The notes beneath the pieces are model-generated. The model was not told where the DNA came from. It searched no databases and worked only from the letters and a program-made list of their open reading frames with translations. A stretch of DNA of 64,000 nt from Candidatus Barnesiella excrementavium (GTDB lineage: Bacteria > Bacteroidota > Bacteroidia > Bacteroidales > Barnesiellaceae), in assembly GCA_019115485.1 (NCBI GenBank), contig DXDM01000037.1, positions 1-64,000 on the forward strand, given 5' to 3'. Position numbers and translations under genes: made by a program. Shown piece by piece: positions 63,324 to 64,000 of the stretch (within the stretch, counting starts at the first letter, position 1; every line of letters begins with the position of its first letter).

Positions 63324-63421
63324 AGTTTTCTGCGTTTTTTGTTTATATAAGATTTATAGTGTGCAAGAAATGAAGAAAAATGGAGATGATGATGGCATGA
63401 ATTGATTTTATGAACCTCGCC

Positions 63422-64000
63422 TTACGGTTGGGAGGGTATCGCCTCCAAGTACATCTCTTTGAGGTTCAGAATGACTCGGGGGAAGCGTTCCAGCAGGTCG
63501 AGCCCGAGGGTACCGTCCTCCTCGCCGCTCAGGTAGGCGGGGGCTGTCGGTTGGCCGTCGGTCAGACCGATACCGGTATCTACCGAAACCGAGTCGAGCA
63601 CGGCCGTGCCGCTACCGATGCGGAATGGGTGGTCCCGCAACGTATAGCTGCGGGTAATGGCTATGCCGCCGACCCCGGCGATGCGCAGGGTATCGGGGGT
63701 GCCCGTGGCCTCAACCTCGGCCCGATGCATTTGATACCAGCGGGGCAGCAGGGTGGTGTAGTAGCCTCCCGTGTCGAGGTGGAAATAGAGTGGCTTGCCC
63801 TTTTCGTCGGTAGTTGCCAGACGCAGTCCCTCGGAATCGGTTTGCATCAGATTGCTCTCGTCGAGTGGATTGGGGGTAGGTGTGGCGGGAATGATGAACT
63901 CTCGGTGGGCAAAGTCCATCTGTATTTCCTGCATGCATTGCATGACGGGCCGGCCGATGACCGGTGGCAACATTCTCCCGATGCTGTCGGCCCGGGCATG
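63422..64000 (-). CDS. Retropepsin-like aspartic protease domain protein (N-terminus cut)
   Basis: The frame runs off the right edge; residues upstream of the Met at 63973 continue openly (ADSIGR-MLPPVIGR), so the true start lies outside. Active-site motif YFHLDTGGYYTTLLP, a middle GVGGIAITRSYTLRD, and the closing motif GTLGLDLLERFPRVILNLK fit a single-domain pepsin-like fold that would act as a dimer or in a longer protein. Role unknown. Confidence 0.7.
   Translation of the reverse strand, partial: HARADSIGRMLPPVIGRPVMQCMQEIQMDFAHREFIIPATPTPNPLDESNLMQTDSEGLRLATTDEKGKPLYFHLDTGGYYTTLLPRWYQMHRAEVEATGTPDTLRIAGVGGIAITRSYTLRDHPFRIGSGTAVLDSVSVDTGIGLTDGQPTAPAYLSGEEDGTLGLDLLERFPRVILNLKEMYLEAIPSQP

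Overview
The window is 64 kb of a Bacteroidales chromosome of moderate to high GC. The evidence is a SusC/SusD pair driven by a FecI/FecR-type sigma/anti-sigma pair, many Bacteroidetes-type promoters (TTTG or TTG, 19-21 bases, then TAnnTTTG), a serC-serA pair, and a gadB/glsA/K+-channel/gadC acid-resistance block. The gene set reminds me of Barnesiella or a close relative, but I cannot prove the genus from sequence alone. I see no rRNA, tRNA, CRISPR array, transposase, integrase or prophage module.

Layout. 1-9636 (minus): a host-glycan locus reading sigma factor, FecR, SusC with an STN signalling domain, SusD, and a GH85 endo-beta-N-acetylglucosaminidase cut by the left edge. 9980-11557: a formylglycine-type sulfatase. 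11768-16660: housekeeping and accessory genes (rpe, transglutaminase-like lipoprotein, cutC, AlbA_2 protein, MATE exporter) separated by arrays of an 82-84 bp repeat that carries a promoter. 17066-22420: sugar nucleotidyltransferase, an orphan ECF sigma factor followed by a 52-residue ORF, DedA protein, DNA glycosylase and a porin. 22619-25842: a two-gene Wza-Wzc exopolysaccharide export unit. 25922-31615: A-type flavoprotein, aquaporin, serA, serC, rarA. 31802-38077: GH33 sialidase, small secreted protein, clpB, secreted protein. 38337-43763: TonB-dependent receptor, tgt, an LptF/LptG-type permease, an ECF sigma factor. 43966-49443 (minus): an operon of ABC ATPase, membrane protein, YtrA-type GntR regulator, beta-solenoid-like protein and an outer-membrane receptor, with a candidate GntR operator over the start site. 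49622-53676: small acidic protein, OmpA-like protein, proS, secreted protein. 54022-59006: gadC, an unusual K+ channel, glsA and gadB. 59231-64000: an MFS exporter, two EamA transporters meeting tail to tail, an endolysin-like muramidase, and a retropepsin-like protein cut by the right edge.

How it fits together. The GH85 locus, the sulfatase and the sialidase all point to feeding on host glycoproteins and mucin. GlsA, GadB and GadC form a glutamine/glutamate-dependent acid-resistance pathway: glutamine to glutamate plus ammonia, glutamate to GABA with proton use, then Glu/GABA exchange. The least explained structure is the dispersed tandem repeat at 11.6, 14.5, 16.7 and 53.7 kb, with a lone core near 50.78 kb. 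Nearly every unit holds a TTTG-N20-TAnnTTTG-like promoter pointing at the next gene. Other points worth checking are a Tgt without its zinc cysteines, a K+ channel with a TTVGSN filter, a lysine-type SerA, and two loopless 48-bp perfect palindromes.
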